Shown here one piece after another: positions 32,805-41,446 of a DNA stretch of 64,000 nucleotides (the first letter of the stretch is position 1; the number at the start of each line of letters is the position of its first letter). A program made the translations under genes and the position numbers. Under the pieces are notes generated by a model, which was not told where the DNA came from, ran no database searches, and was given only the letters and a program-made list of their open reading frames with translations. Source of the stretch: Rhodovulum sulfidophilum DSM 1374 (GTDB lineage Bacteria; Pseudomonadota; Alphaproteobacteria; Rhodobacterales; Rhodobacteraceae); the NCBI RefSeq assembly GCF_001633165.1, contig NZ_CP015418.1, positions 1,674,001-1,738,000 on the forward strand. The letters are read 5' to 3'.

Positions 32805-32901
32805 CATATGCGGTGCCCCCCGGGGCGGTTGCTGTGGCACGCGGGGTGCGGGCGTCCGGCCCGGGTGTGCAGGCGTGCGTTTCCGGGGCATGCGCGACCA
32901 C

Positions 32902-33058
32902 CTAGCAGGTCGCTGAAAAAGTCATACGACGAAGGCGTTGGTATCAGAACACCCCATTCACGGTTTCTCTCGTTGCGTTGTACGGAGCTCTTCGTGCTGG
33001 GGGCCGGTGAATCTGACGACAATGGTCGCCGCAAGACGTTTTTTCAGCGGCTTGCTAG
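32902..33058. mobile_element. 157-bp MITE-like element
   Basis: CTAGCAGGTCGCTGAAAAA at the left end matches the complement of the right end, CTAGCAAGCCGCTGAAAAA, at 17 of 19 positions, with CTAG at both outer edges. Inside there is no coding frame, only a weaker nested repeat (ATTCACGG ... CCGGTGAAT). The size and structure fit a miniature element made from the two ends of an IS. The parent element is not in this window, and its ends differ from those of the IS at 1140. Confidence 0.6.
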
Positions 33059-33560
33059 CGGGCTGCGGGCACAATCCCTGAGAGGCGGCAGGGAGACGTT
33101 CTGTGCCCGGCAGGCATCGCACCCGCGGCTGACACGAGGGCTTGCTTGGCGCCGCAATGGCGCCCGGCCGGTTTCGTGCTCCCGTCCGGCGGTGGCGCCC
33201 GTAGGCACGACACACGTTTCCGGTGGTTTCCGGTCTGCGCTGCAATCGAGCCGTGACTGATCACGGCACCCGGCGCCTGTCTTCCTGTCGCTTGGCCGCA
33301 TGCCCTTGCTCCCGGACGGCTAGCCGCTTGGCAGGCCCGCGGTTCGAGCCTGGTTCTTTTTGGTGGCGGACCGCGCAATCTCGTTGGCCCTGCACTCCGC
33401 GTGGTGGTGGCGAAGCGACTCGGATGCATCGGCCGGTCTCGACGCTGCAAATCAGCGAGGGAAAAGGACCGGCGGCTCTGGTGCCTTGAAGCGGCAGGGG
33501 CCCTCGGACAGGGGAAGGCCCGCACTTCGGTCCGGAACCGCGGCAGCGGATCGCAGGCTA
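33059..33560. other. Gene-free stretch between the MITE and the VWA gene
   Basis: About 500 bp with no convincing coding frame on either strand. One perfect 7-bp hairpin (GCCGTGA CTGA TCACGGC) lies near 33250. Composition is GC-rich but without the third-position bias of neighbouring genes. It may be decayed mobile DNA. Confidence 0.5.
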
Positions 33561-34742
33561 CTACCCGAGCGACTTCATTCCCCGCTCGATCCCGTCGAGG
33601 GTCATCGGCACCATCCGGTCCTCGAAGATCTCTCGGATCATGCCGATCGACTGGGTATATTGCCAATGCTGCTCGGGCACCGGGTTGATCCAGAGGTGGT
33701 CGGGCCATTGCGCACGGGCGCGTTCCAGCCAGACTTGGCCGGGCTCGGCGTTCCAGTGTTCGTTGGCGCCGCCCGCGAAGGCGATCTCGTAGGGCGACAT
33801 GCTGGCATCGCCGACGAAGATGCACTTGTAGTCGGGCCCGTAGGTCCGCAGCACCTCCCAGGTCGGCGTGACCCGGTCCCAGCGGCGCCGGTTGTTGCGC
33901 CAGACGCCCTCATAAAGGCAGTTGTGGAAGTAATAATGCTCGAGATGCTTGAACTCGGCGCGCGCGGCCGAGAACAGCTCCTCGACCACCCGGATATGGT
34001 CGTCCATCGACCCGCCGACATCGAGGAACAGCAGCACCTTGACGGCATTGTGCCGCTCGGGCCGGGTCCTGACGTCGAGATAGCCGCGGTCGGCGGTCGC
34101 GCGGATCGTGCCGTCGAGGTCGAGCTCCTCGCGGGCGCCGTCGCGGGCCCAGCGGCGCAGCCGTTTCAGCGCCACCTTGATGTTGCGGGTGCCAAGCTCG
34201 ACCGAATCATCGAGATTGCGGAACTCGCGGCGGTCCCAGACCTTGACCGCGCGGCGGTGGCGGCTTTCGTCCTGACCGATCCGGACCCCCTCGGGATTGT
34301 AGCCGTAAGCCCCGAAGGGCGAGGTTCCGGCGGTGCCGATCCACTTGTTGCCGCCCTGATGCCGCTCCTTCTGTTCCTTCAGACGCTCCTTGAGCGCTTC
34401 CATCAGCTTGTCGAACCCGCCCATGGCCTCGATCTCGGCCCGCTCCTCGGGGCTGAGATGGCCTTCGGCCAGCTTGCGCAGCCAGTCCTCGGGCAGCTCG
34501 AGCGCCTCGAGCACCTCGCCCGGATCGATCTGCTCGAGCCCGCCGAAGCTTTCGGCGAAGGCCCGGTCGAAGCGGTCGAGCTGGCGCTCGTCCTTCACCA
34601 GCGCGGTGCGGGCGAGATAGTAGAAGCCCTCGGGGTCATAGGTGACGAGCCCGGCCTTCATGCCGTCGAGAAAGCTCAGATACTCGCGCAGCGAGACCGG
34701 GATGCCGCAGGTGCGGAGGGTCTGGAAGAAGGGCAGAAACAT
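33561..34742 (-). CDS. VWA-domain protein, CoxE-like
   Basis: A 393-residue cytoplasmic protein of the CoxE/YehP-like VWA group, often paired with a MoxR AAA+ ATPase. The N-terminal part (FFQTLRTCGIPVSLREYLSF, FYYLARTALVKDE) is conserved in the family. The VWA core begins at VLLFLDVGGSMDDH. The metal site reads D-V-G-G-S, with Gly at the first Ser of the usual DxSxS; this is a common CoxE form. No MoxR gene is adjacent in this window, so the partner must be elsewhere. The role may be metallo-enzyme assembly. Confidence 0.85.
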   Translation of the reverse strand: MFLPFFQTLRTCGIPVSLREYLSFLDGMKAGLVTYDPEGFYYLARTALVKDERQLDRFDRAFAESFGGLEQIDPGEVLEALELPEDWLRKLAEGHLSPEERAEIEAMGGFDKLMEALKERLKEQKERHQGGNKWIGTAGTSPFGAYGYNPEGVRIGQDESRHRRAVKVWDRREFRNLDDSVELGTRNIKVALKRLRRWARDGAREELDLDGTIRATADRGYLDVRTRPERHNAVKVLLFLDVGGSMDDHIRVVEELFSAARAEFKHLEHYYFHNCLYEGVWRNNRRRWDRVTPTWEVLRTYGPDYKCIFVGDASMSPYEIAFAGGANEHWNAEPGQVWLERARAQWPDHLWINPVPEQHWQYTQSIGMIREIFEDRMVPMTLDGIERGMKSLG

Positions 34743-34795
34743 GGATCAAGGATAGGGCCGCCGGGCGCGCTCGGAAAGGGGCAAGCGCGCCCCGC

Positions 34796-36175
34796 CTAAT
34801 CGGACCGGGCCGGGTTCAGCCAGGCGATCTCGGCGATCCGGGCCCGTATCTCGTCTTCCGAGCCAAGGCCGTAGCGGGCCCAGCCAAGCGCATCGCGCCG
34901 GGTGGCGCCTGCTTCGGCATCGCGGCCGAGCATGTCGAGCGCCTCGGCCTTCATCAGAAGCATGGAGGCCAGGAGCGCCGCGTTCTCGCCGCTGCGAGCA
35001 TCGGCGAGATGGCCGTCGATCAGGGCGATGGCTCTTTGAGGTCGGTCGCCCGACAAGGCGAAGGCGGCGATATGCATGGCGACATGGGCCGATTGCACCC
35101 GCGTCACCGGATTGGCGGCATAGATCTTTCCGGCTTCGAGGAAGGCCGCGAGCGAGGCCTCGCTTGCATTCCGGTTGAGCGACAGGCGACCGAAGGCGAA
35201 CAGACTGAAGGCCAGCCGGGTGTCGCGCCAGCCCTGGTTGCGGGCGATCTCGATTGCGGTGCGGGCCGCCGTCACCCGGCGCGAGGAAGATGTCCGGGGC
35301 CCGAGCGCGGTCTCGATGGCGTCGATCCAGGCCCGCGGCGTGGGCGGGAGCGGCCCGGAGACGCCGATTCGTCCGCCGCGCGGATTGAGCCGTGCGAGAA
35401 GTCCGGGCAGCACCCGCTCGGCCTCCTGCCGGGTGGTGCCGTTCCCGAGTTCGGGCGCGTAATAGGCGCGCAGGATCAGCATGTCGAAGCCGGTCAGGAC
35501 GGTGTGGAAATTGTCGTCGTTGAAGACCGAGTCGGGCAGCCGGTAAAGATCGTTCAGCGGGCCGATGGCCTGTGCGAGTTCCTCATGCAGGCAGTCGCGC
35601 ACTTCCTGCGGGCTGACATCGCCGGGAATGAATATCGCCACCCGCTCGCGGCGGGCCAGCGTCGTCCAGTCGACCTCGTCCGAGCGGCGGCCGCGGCGGT
35701 ACTCGTTCCAGGACGAGATGCGCGGCACGACGAAACAGGCGGCCTGCGGTACCAGTCGCTGAAGCTTCGCCCGGGGAAGGAACTCGATGGTGACCTTGGC
35801 CCCGGCATCGGCTGCAACGCGGCGGATATCGATCCCGGCCTCGCGGCGGAGCCGCGCCAGAAGTGCTGCGAGATCGGGCTCGGCCGCCGGTGGCACCGGG
35901 CCTGCGACGCGCAGGGTGATCGGTTCCTCGAACCGGGTCATGTAGGGCAGGGGGCGCCCGCTTTCCATCCGGAAGGCGAGATCGAGGAAGTCCCGGGCGA
36001 TGGTGGCGTTCGAGCGCCAGGGCGGTGTCACGCGGTGGCTGGCGAAGGTTTTCATCGGCGGTAGGTCGGTCGGGACCGGTGGATGGCGGGCGGCCAGATC
36101 CGGCCCCGTGGCGGTGCACCCCGCAAGCGCGAGGGCCAGGACGAAGCCGCCTATCCGTGACCCGTGTCGCGACAT
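34796..36175 (-). CDS. DUF2927-type lipoprotein
   Basis: A 459-residue lipoprotein. Signal peptide and lipobox are MSRHGSRIGGFVLALALAGC, which sets the start at 36175. The middle has the DUF2927 signature CLHEELAQAIGPLNDLYRLP and VFNDDNFHTVLTGFDMLILR. The last 150 residues are helical repeats like TPR (SLFAFGRLSLNRNASEASLA, later AALLASMLLMKAEAL). It is typical of Rhodobacterales and of unknown function, probably in the periplasm. The next gene upstream, for a GNAT enzyme, runs in the same direction 40 bp away. Confidence 0.75.
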   Translation of the reverse strand: MSRHGSRIGGFVLALALAGCTATGPDLAARHPPVPTDLPPMKTFASHRVTPPWRSNATIARDFLDLAFRMESGRPLPYMTRFEEPITLRVAGPVPPAAEPDLAALLARLRREAGIDIRRVAADAGAKVTIEFLPRAKLQRLVPQAACFVVPRISSWNEYRRGRRSDEVDWTTLARRERVAIFIPGDVSPQEVRDCLHEELAQAIGPLNDLYRLPDSVFNDDNFHTVLTGFDMLILRAYYAPELGNGTTRQEAERVLPGLLARLNPRGGRIGVSGPLPPTPRAWIDAIETALGPRTSSSRRVTAARTAIEIARNQGWRDTRLAFSLFAFGRLSLNRNASEASLAAFLEAGKIYAANPVTRVQSAHVAMHIAAFALSGDRPQRAIALIDGHLADARSGENAALLASMLLMKAEALDMLGRDAEAGATRRDALGWARYGLGSEDEIRARIAEIAWLNPARSD

Positions 36176-36215
36176 CGCCGTCCGGGCGGGCCCGGGGCCG
36201 CCTCGGCGGGGGGCG

Positions 36216-36662
36216 TCAGCCGCGGACATATTTCACGAAGGCTGTGGACTGGCCGATGCGGTCGTAAAGCTGTCGTGCGGTGTCGTTGAATTCCTGGGTC
36301 AGCCAGTAGACCGAGGGCGTGCCGCGGGAATCGGCCACGGCATAGACCGCCTCGATCAGCGCCCGTCCGACGCCGCGGCCGCGGACCTCGGGATCGGCAT
36401 AGAGGTCTTGCAGATAGCAGACATTTTCAGGCTTCCAGCAATGGCGGTGGAAGATGAAATGCACGAGCCCGACCGCGCGGCCATCGATCAGCGCGAGTCG
36501 GCAGCCCATGTTCGGGTCGCCGCCATGCAGCAGCCGGGCGAAGGTGATGTCACAGGTCTCGGCCGGAACCGCGCTGTCATAGAAATCGAGATAGGCGGTC
36601 CAGAGTCGGCGCCAACTGGCGATGTCTTCGGGGCGAAGCGGACGGACGAGAAGGTCGGTCAC
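36216..36662 (-). CDS. GNAT-family N-acetyltransferase
   Basis: A 148-residue acetyltransferase with the acetyl-CoA loop DPEVRGRGVGRALIEAV and a C-terminal strand (YDRIGQSTAFVKYVRG) as in amine acetyltransferases. I place the start at GTG 36662 (MTDLLVRPLRPEDIASW), behind GAAAGG; an ATG 15 codons upstream is possible. The substrate is unknown. Confidence 0.85.
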   Translation of the reverse strand: MTDLLVRPLRPEDIASWRRLWTAYLDFYDSAVPAETCDITFARLLHGGDPNMGCRLALIDGRAVGLVHFIFHRHCWKPENVCYLQDLYADPEVRGRGVGRALIEAVYAVADSRGTPSVYWLTQEFNDTARQLYDRIGQSTAFVKYVRG

Positions 36663-36890
36663 GATGGGGCCTTTCGCGGCGAGCAGGGAGGAATCCGACT
36701 CCTGCATCTTGCGAGACCGGCGCGGGCTTCACAAGGTAGGGTGGTCGTGACTGGCGAAGGGCGGCGCGGGGCGTGTCATTGCGACCAGGGACGCGCCTTC
36801 GGCACCGGCGTTTCAGGGGCTTTTGCCCGGGTCTGGCGGTGGTTGCGAAAAAACCCGTGCCGAAGGCGGAAGAATTGCGTCCGGAGGCGC

Positions 36891-36919
36891 TTGACGGGGG
36901 CTCTGGGCGTCAATAAAAG
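36891..36919 (+). promoter_or_regulatory. Promoter of the tRNA-Asp pair
   Basis: TTGACG, a 17-base spacer and TAAAAG lie 33 bp before the first tRNA-Asp. Confidence 0.55.
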
Positions 36920-36951
36920 GCACGTCACGCCGGGCGAGCCCGGAAGGCGCT

Positions 36952-37028
36952 GCGGTTGTAGCTCAGTTGGTTAGAGTACCGGCCTGTCACGCCGGGGGTC
37001 GCGGGTTCGAGCCCCGTCAACCGCGCCA
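36952..37028 (+). tRNA. tRNA-Asp (anticodon GUC), copy 1
   Basis: A 77-base cloverleaf with acceptor GCGGTTG/CAACCGC, anticodon loop CTGTCAC, T-loop TTCGAGC and encoded CCA. It is identical to copy 2. Confidence 0.96.
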
Positions 37029-37056
37029 CCGCCTTCCTGTCTGTCCTGCGCGATGC

Positions 37057-37133
37057 GCGGTTGTAGCTCAGTTGGTTAGAGTACCGGCCTGTCACGCCGG
37101 GGGTCGCGGGTTCGAGCCCCGTCAACCGCGCCA
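37057..37133 (+). tRNA. tRNA-Asp (anticodon GUC), copy 2
   Basis: This is identical to copy 1 over all 77 bases, 28 bp downstream, with no separate promoter. The two are very likely cut from one transcript. Confidence 0.96.
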
Positions 37134-37378
37134 TTCCTTCCCGAAAGTCGAAAGATCTTTACCCCGCCTCCGGGGCCCCGACCCATGTCCGGACACGCGC
37201 AGGGCAGGGGGCGCTCCCGCCCGTCTTTGGCGGCCTTGCGGCCGCCGCATCCCGTTGGGCCCGGCGCCGCGCTTGGCGCGGCGCGCCCGGATGTCCGGTA
37301 ATGGGGCGGGTTTCAGAAGGGACGGGCTTCAGGCAGAGGGGCTTCGGCCGGCACTGTAGGACGGCCGAAGCGGTGATG

Positions 37379-38752
37379 TCAGGCCGAGAGCGCCGCGAGG
37401 ATGCGGGCCCAGCTGCGGATGCCCTTGTGGAAGCTCTCGAGGTCGTATTTCTCGTTCGGCGAGTGGATCGCGTCATCGTCCCTGCCGAAGCCGATCAGCA
37501 TCGAGTCCATGCCGAGCAGGTTCCGGAAGTAGCCTGCCACCGGGATCGACCCGCCCGAGCCGACAAAGGCGGCGGGGTTCGGCCATTCCTGCGATAGCGC
37601 CAGCCGCGCCTTCTCGAAGGCCGGATCGCCGATCGACATCTGCGAGGCGGGCGAGGCGCCATGCGGCGCGAAATCGACCGAGCAGTCGGGCGGCAGCAGG
37701 CCGCGCACCATCTCGCGGAACGACTCGCGGATCCGGACCGGGTCCTGGCTGCCGACGAGGCGGAAGCTGATCTTGGCCGAGGCCTTCGAGGGCAGCACGG
37801 TCTTGAAGCCCGCACCCTCATAGCCGCCGGAAATGCCGTTGATCTCGCAGGTCGGCCGCGACCAGAGCATTTCCAGCACCGAGCGGCCATCTTCGCCCGC
37901 GGGCGTCGACAGGCCGACCTCTCCGAGGAACTGCGCCGGATCGAACCCTGTGCCCTGCCATTGCGCCAGGATCTCCTCGGGCATCTCGGGCACGCCGTCG
38001 TAGAAGCCGGGCACCGTTACCCGCCCGGTCTCGTCATGCAGCGCGGCGATGATCCGGGCCAGCACCCGGATCGGGTTGATCGCGGGGCCGCCATACATGC
38101 CGGAATGCAGGTCCTTGTCGGGGCCGGTGATGGTGATCTCCTCGCCGACGAGCCCGCGCAGCATGGTGACGATCGCTGGCGTCGCATTGCCCAGCATGCC
38201 GGTGTCGCAGATCAGCGCGAGATCGGCCTTCAGCGTCTCGGCATTCTCCTTGAGGAAGGGCACCATCGAGGGCGAGCCCGATTCCTCCTCGCCTTCGAGG
38301 AACATCGTGATCCGGGCGGGCAGGCTGCCATGCACCGCCTTCCATGCGCGGCAGGCCTCGATGAAGGTCATCAGCTGGCCCTTGTCGTCGCCCGCGCCGC
38401 GCGCGCGGATCACCTTGCCCTTCGGCGTCTCCTCGATCGCCGGATCGAACGGGTCGCGCGCCCAGAGCGACAGCGGATCGACCGGCTGCACGTCGTAATG
38501 GCCGTAGAACAGCAGGCTGGGCCCGGTCTCGCCCGCCTTGCCGACGACCATCGGGTGTTTCGGGGTGGGGCAGGTGCGGGCGTCGAAGCCGATCGAGGCG
38601 AGGTCGCGCACCATCCAGTCGGCGGCCTCGCGGCAGGCGTCGGCATGGGCCGGGTCGGTCGAGATCGAGGGGATGCGCAGCAGCGCCATCAGGCGGTCGA
38701 GCGCCTGCGGCAGGTCGGCGTCGATGCGGGCGAGAACGGGATCGAGACTCAT
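37379..38752 (-). CDS. M20-family dipeptidase
   Basis: A 457-residue metallopeptidase of the M20 carnosinase/PepV-like group. Metal ligands and catalytic acids are in LLFYGHYDVQPVDP, ARGAGDDKGQLM, MFLEGEEESGSPS and ICDTGM, with a final His in GRDDDAIHSPNEKYDLE. It has no signal peptide, so it is cytoplasmic. GGAAGG precedes the ATG at 38752. It probably trims dipeptides or N-acyl amino acids. Confidence 0.9.
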   Translation of the reverse strand: MSLDPVLARIDADLPQALDRLMALLRIPSISTDPAHADACREAADWMVRDLASIGFDARTCPTPKHPMVVGKAGETGPSLLFYGHYDVQPVDPLSLWARDPFDPAIEETPKGKVIRARGAGDDKGQLMTFIEACRAWKAVHGSLPARITMFLEGEEESGSPSMVPFLKENAETLKADLALICDTGMLGNATPAIVTMLRGLVGEEITITGPDKDLHSGMYGGPAINPIRVLARIIAALHDETGRVTVPGFYDGVPEMPEEILAQWQGTGFDPAQFLGEVGLSTPAGEDGRSVLEMLWSRPTCEINGISGGYEGAGFKTVLPSKASAKISFRLVGSQDPVRIRESFREMVRGLLPPDCSVDFAPHGASPASQMSIGDPAFEKARLALSQEWPNPAAFVGSGGSIPVAGYFRNLLGMDSMLIGFGRDDDAIHSPNEKYDLESFHKGIRSWARILAALSA

Positions 38753-38923
38753 CAATATATCCTTCCGATGCGGGGGTTGCGCGGACCCTATCAGGCGGGC
38801 CGGGACTGTCCAGAGGTCTGGCCGGAGGGCGCCAGAGAGCAGGTCAGGGCCTTGCCGGAGGGGGCTGGCAGAGCGTTGCCCGCCGGTCTAGGCTCCGGGC
38901 AGGTCAAGCGACAGGAGGACGAT

Positions 38924-39583
38924 ATGCAGCTGAGCAACGGGCCTGCGAAGCCGAATGCCAACCGGAAGACGTGCGCCGCGGCGGGGCCGGGGGCTGCGCT
39001 GACGCGCGGGGTCGGGCTGGGGCTGGCATTGGGGCTGGGAGCGGCACTGACCGCCTCGGCTGCGCCGGTCGATGGCAAGGACGCGCGCAAGCTTGTGTTC
39101 AAGCCCGACGGCGCCGAGGTCGCGGTGGTCGACCTGCCCTTTCTGTCGGAAACCGATCGCAAGACCCTGGTCGTCGTGGGGGCGCAGCAGCCCTATTACG
39201 GCGCCATCGCGGTCGCGCCGACCGAGGGACTGCGGTCCAAGGCGACGTTGGCAGCGGCCAATTACCACGATGTCGACGCAGCCCGCGTTGCGGCGCTCAG
39301 GCGCTGCGACGCGGCCCGCAAGCCCGAGGGCGCGCCCTGCGTGATCGCCGCCGAGATCCGGCCGAAGGGGTGGGAGCCGCGCGCATTGCAGCTGTCGGCG
39401 GATGCCACGGACGGGCTGCGCAGCGAATACGGGCGCCGGGGCGGTCCGCGTGCGATGGCCATCTCGCCATCGACGGGGCGCTGGGCGGTGATCAAGGGGC
39501 AGGGTGCCGCGTCCCGGGCGCTGGAGGCCTGCGCGGACCAGTCCGGTGCCACGGATTGCCGGATCGCGGTCGAGGACCGTTAA
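38924..39583 (+). CDS. Exported protein of unknown function beside hemA
   Basis: A 219-residue protein with a signal peptide after an extended N-terminus (GVGLGLALGLGAALTASA, cut near APVDG). The mature part has two similar modules. The first is YYGAIAVAPTEGL ... AALRRCDAAR ... CVIAAEIRPKG. The second is AMAISPSTGRWA ... ASRALEACAD ... CRIAVEDR. Each pairs two cysteines in the manner of DUF4189-like domains. ACAGGAGGAC stands before the ATG. Despite lying next to hemA it has no sign of aminolevulinate synthase activity. Confidence 0.7.
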   Translation: MQLSNGPAKPNANRKTCAAAGPGAALTRGVGLGLALGLGAALTASAAPVDGKDARKLVFKPDGAEVAVVDLPFLSETDRKTLVVVGAQQPYYGAIAVAPTEGLRSKATLAAANYHDVDAARVAALRRCDAARKPEGAPCVIAAEIRPKGWEPRALQLSADATDGLRSEYGRRGGPRAMAISPSTGRWAVIKGQGAASRALEACADQSGATDCRIAVEDR

Positions 39584-39596
39584 GGGCCTCTCCCGC

Positions 39597-39637
39597 CGGA
39601 GCCGACGCTCGGCCGTCCCGTCGGTCGCGCGGCTCCG
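39597..39637 (+). terminator. Hairpin after the exported protein gene
   Basis: CCGGAGCCG and CGGCTCCGG form a 9-bp stem around a 23-base loop, 14 bp after the stop. There is no U-run, so termination would be weak. Confidence 0.4.
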
Positions 39638-39705
39638 GTCCCGGGCACAGGCTGCGTTGCAAGAAAGCTGTCCAGCCTGACTTACAGTGTCTATGTCCAC
39701 CTGAA

Positions 39706-39719
39706 TTGACAGAAATCAA
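39706..39719 (+). promoter_or_regulatory. FNR/FnrL-like box upstream of hemA
   Basis: TTGAC-AGAA-ATCAA matches the FNR consensus at 9 of 10 positions. It lies in the 526-bp gap before hemA, about 390 bp upstream of the start. Anaerobic control of hemA is established in related photosynthetic bacteria. Nothing coding is seen in the gap. It also holds a perfect 18-bp palindrome (39969-39986). Confidence 0.6.
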
Positions 39720-40043
39720 TGTTCAAATCCGAAAACTGTCGCTAAGCTGACGGACGTATGCTGCGCGCAGACGCGCCTTCAGGCCGAATCGCGCCATATT
39801 GCTTTGGTATCGGTGGACCGCAGAAACCCTGTTTCCGATCGGAACGCCCGGCCCGGGGAGTATGGTTCAAAAGCAAGGATCGGCTGAAATTTGTGCAGCA
39901 TGATGCTTCGATATCCGCTGTTTTTCGCTTAAGAGAAACGGACGGGGAAACGGAAACGGCGCTTCGGCCTGTCCCGGCCGGGACAGACGGAACGCCAGAG
40001 GGGTCGGTCGGTGACCCCGAAACGCAGAAGGATCCGGCGGGTT

Positions 40044-40085
40044 CCGCAGGGCGGAGCATGACGGACATCTTCGAGGGCCCTGCGG
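40044..40085 (+). promoter_or_regulatory. Leader hairpin directly before the hemA ribosome site
   Basis: CCGCAGGGC and GCCCTGCGG pair exactly across 24 bases, ending just before GACAAAAAAGGAGAG and the GTG start. Such a stem could regulate translation, or it may be incidental. Confidence 0.35.
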
Positions 40086-40109
40086 GGCCGACAAAAAAGG
40101 AGAGACCCG

Positions 40110-41333
40110 GTGGATTATACCGCTGCTTTGGACGCATCCATCAACCGGCTGCACGAAGAGGGGCGCTACCGCACCTTCATTGACATCGAACGGCGCAAGG
40201 GCGCTTTCCCCGAGGCGGTCTGGAGCCGTCCCGATGGCGAGAACCAGGACATCGTCGTCTGGTGCGGCAACGACTATCTCGGCATGGGCCAGCACCCCGT
40301 CGTCGTCGGCGCCATGCAGGATGCGATCGCTGCGACCGGTGCCGGGTCGGGCGGCACCCGCAACATCTCGGGCACCACGATCCATCACCGCCGCCTCGAG
40401 GCCGAACTGGCCGATCTGCACCATAAAGAGGCCGCGCTGGTCTTCAACTCGGCCTATATGGCCAATGATGCCACGCTCTCGACCCTGCCGGTGCTGTTCA
40501 AGGATCTGGTCATCGTCTCGGACGAGCTGAACCATGCCTCGATGATTCAGGGCATTCGCCGCGGCCGCTGCGAAAAGCACATCTTCCGCCACAACGACAT
40601 GGCGCATCTGCGTCAGGTGCTCGAAAGCATCGAGAAGGGCCGTCCGATCCTGATCGCCTTTGAATCGGTCTATTCGATGGATGGCGATTTCGGCCCGATC
40701 GAGGAAATCTGCGACCTGGCAGACGAATTCGGCGCGCTGACCTATATCGACGAGGTCCACGCGGTCGGCATGTACGGCGCCCGCGGCGCCGGTGTCGCCG
40801 AGCGCGACAATCTGATGCACCGGATCGACATCATCAACGGCACCCTGGCCAAGGCCTATGGCGTGTTCGGCGGCTATGTCGCGGCCTCGGCCAAGATGTG
40901 CGATGCCGTCCGCTCCTATGCGCCGGGCTACATCTTCACCACCTCGCTGCCGCCGACCATCGCGGCCGGGGCCTGCGCCTCGGTGCATCACCTCAAGACC
41001 GATGCCACCCTGCGCGAGAAGCACCAGGACCGCGCCCGCGTGCTCAAGGCCCGCTTCAAGGGGCTGGGCATGCCGGTGATCGATCATGGCAGCCATATCG
41101 TGCCGCTCATCGTCGGCGATCCGGTCCACACCAAGCGGATCTCGGACATGCTGCTGGAAGGCTACGGCATCTACGTGCAGCCGATCAACTTCCCGACCGT
41201 GCCGCGCGGCACCGAGCGTCTGCGCTTCACGCCCTCGCCGGTGCATACGCCCGAGCAGATGGATGCGCTGATCCGGGCGATGGACGAACTCTGGTCGCAA
41301 TGTGCGCTGAATCGCGCCGAACTCACGGCCTAG
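40110..41333 (+). CDS. hemA: 5-aminolevulinate synthase
   Basis: A 407-residue pyridoxal-phosphate enzyme that condenses glycine with succinyl-CoA, the first step of tetrapyrrole synthesis in alphaproteobacteria. The PLP lysine is Lys248 in [13 protein letters not shown], at the same number as in Rhodobacter enzymes. [23 protein letters not shown] and the [14 protein letters not shown] region ([14 protein letters not shown]) are typical. The start is GTG behind AAGGAGAG. It is preceded by a long leader with an FNR-like box and followed by a hairpin. Confidence 0.96.
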   Translation: MDYTAALDASINRLHEEGRYRTFIDIERRKGAFPEAVWSRPDGENQDIVVWCGNDYLGMGQHPVVVGAMQDAIAATGAGSGGTRNISGTTIHHRRLEAELADLHHKEAALVFNSAYMANDATLSTLPVLFKDLVIVSDELNHASMIQGIRRGRCEKHIFRHNDMAHLRQVLESIEKGRPILIAFESVYSMDGDFGPIEEICDLADEFGALTYIDEVHAVGMYGARGAGVAERDNLMHRIDIINGTLAKAYGVFGGYVAASAKMCDAVRSYAPGYIFTTSLPPTIAAGACASVHHLKTDATLREKHQDRARVLKARFKGLGMPVIDHGSHIVPLIVGDPVHTKRISDMLLEGYGIYVQPINFPTVPRGTERLRFTPSPVHTPEQMDALIRAMDELWSQCALNRAELTA

Positions 41334-41383
41334 GTCCATCCGCGGGTGTACCGCTCCCGCACTTGTGATATCGTTTCGAAAAC

Positions 41384-41412
41384 GAGGCGGCGATTCCACA
41401 ACTCGCCGCCTC
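41384..41412 (+). terminator. Hairpin after hemA
   Basis: GAGGCGGCGA and TCGCCGCCTC form a perfect 10-bp stem over 9 bases, 51 bp after hemA. The U-run is missing, but the stem is strong. Confidence 0.6.
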
Positions 41413-41446
41413 ATCGGGGACACGAAGGCAGGCACAGGGCGGTTTT

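Noticed and set aside
39742..40183. Overlapping open frames on both strands in the hemA leader
   Set aside because: Each has low-complexity composition and no ribosome site, and they overlap hemA or regulatory sequence in the wrong frame.
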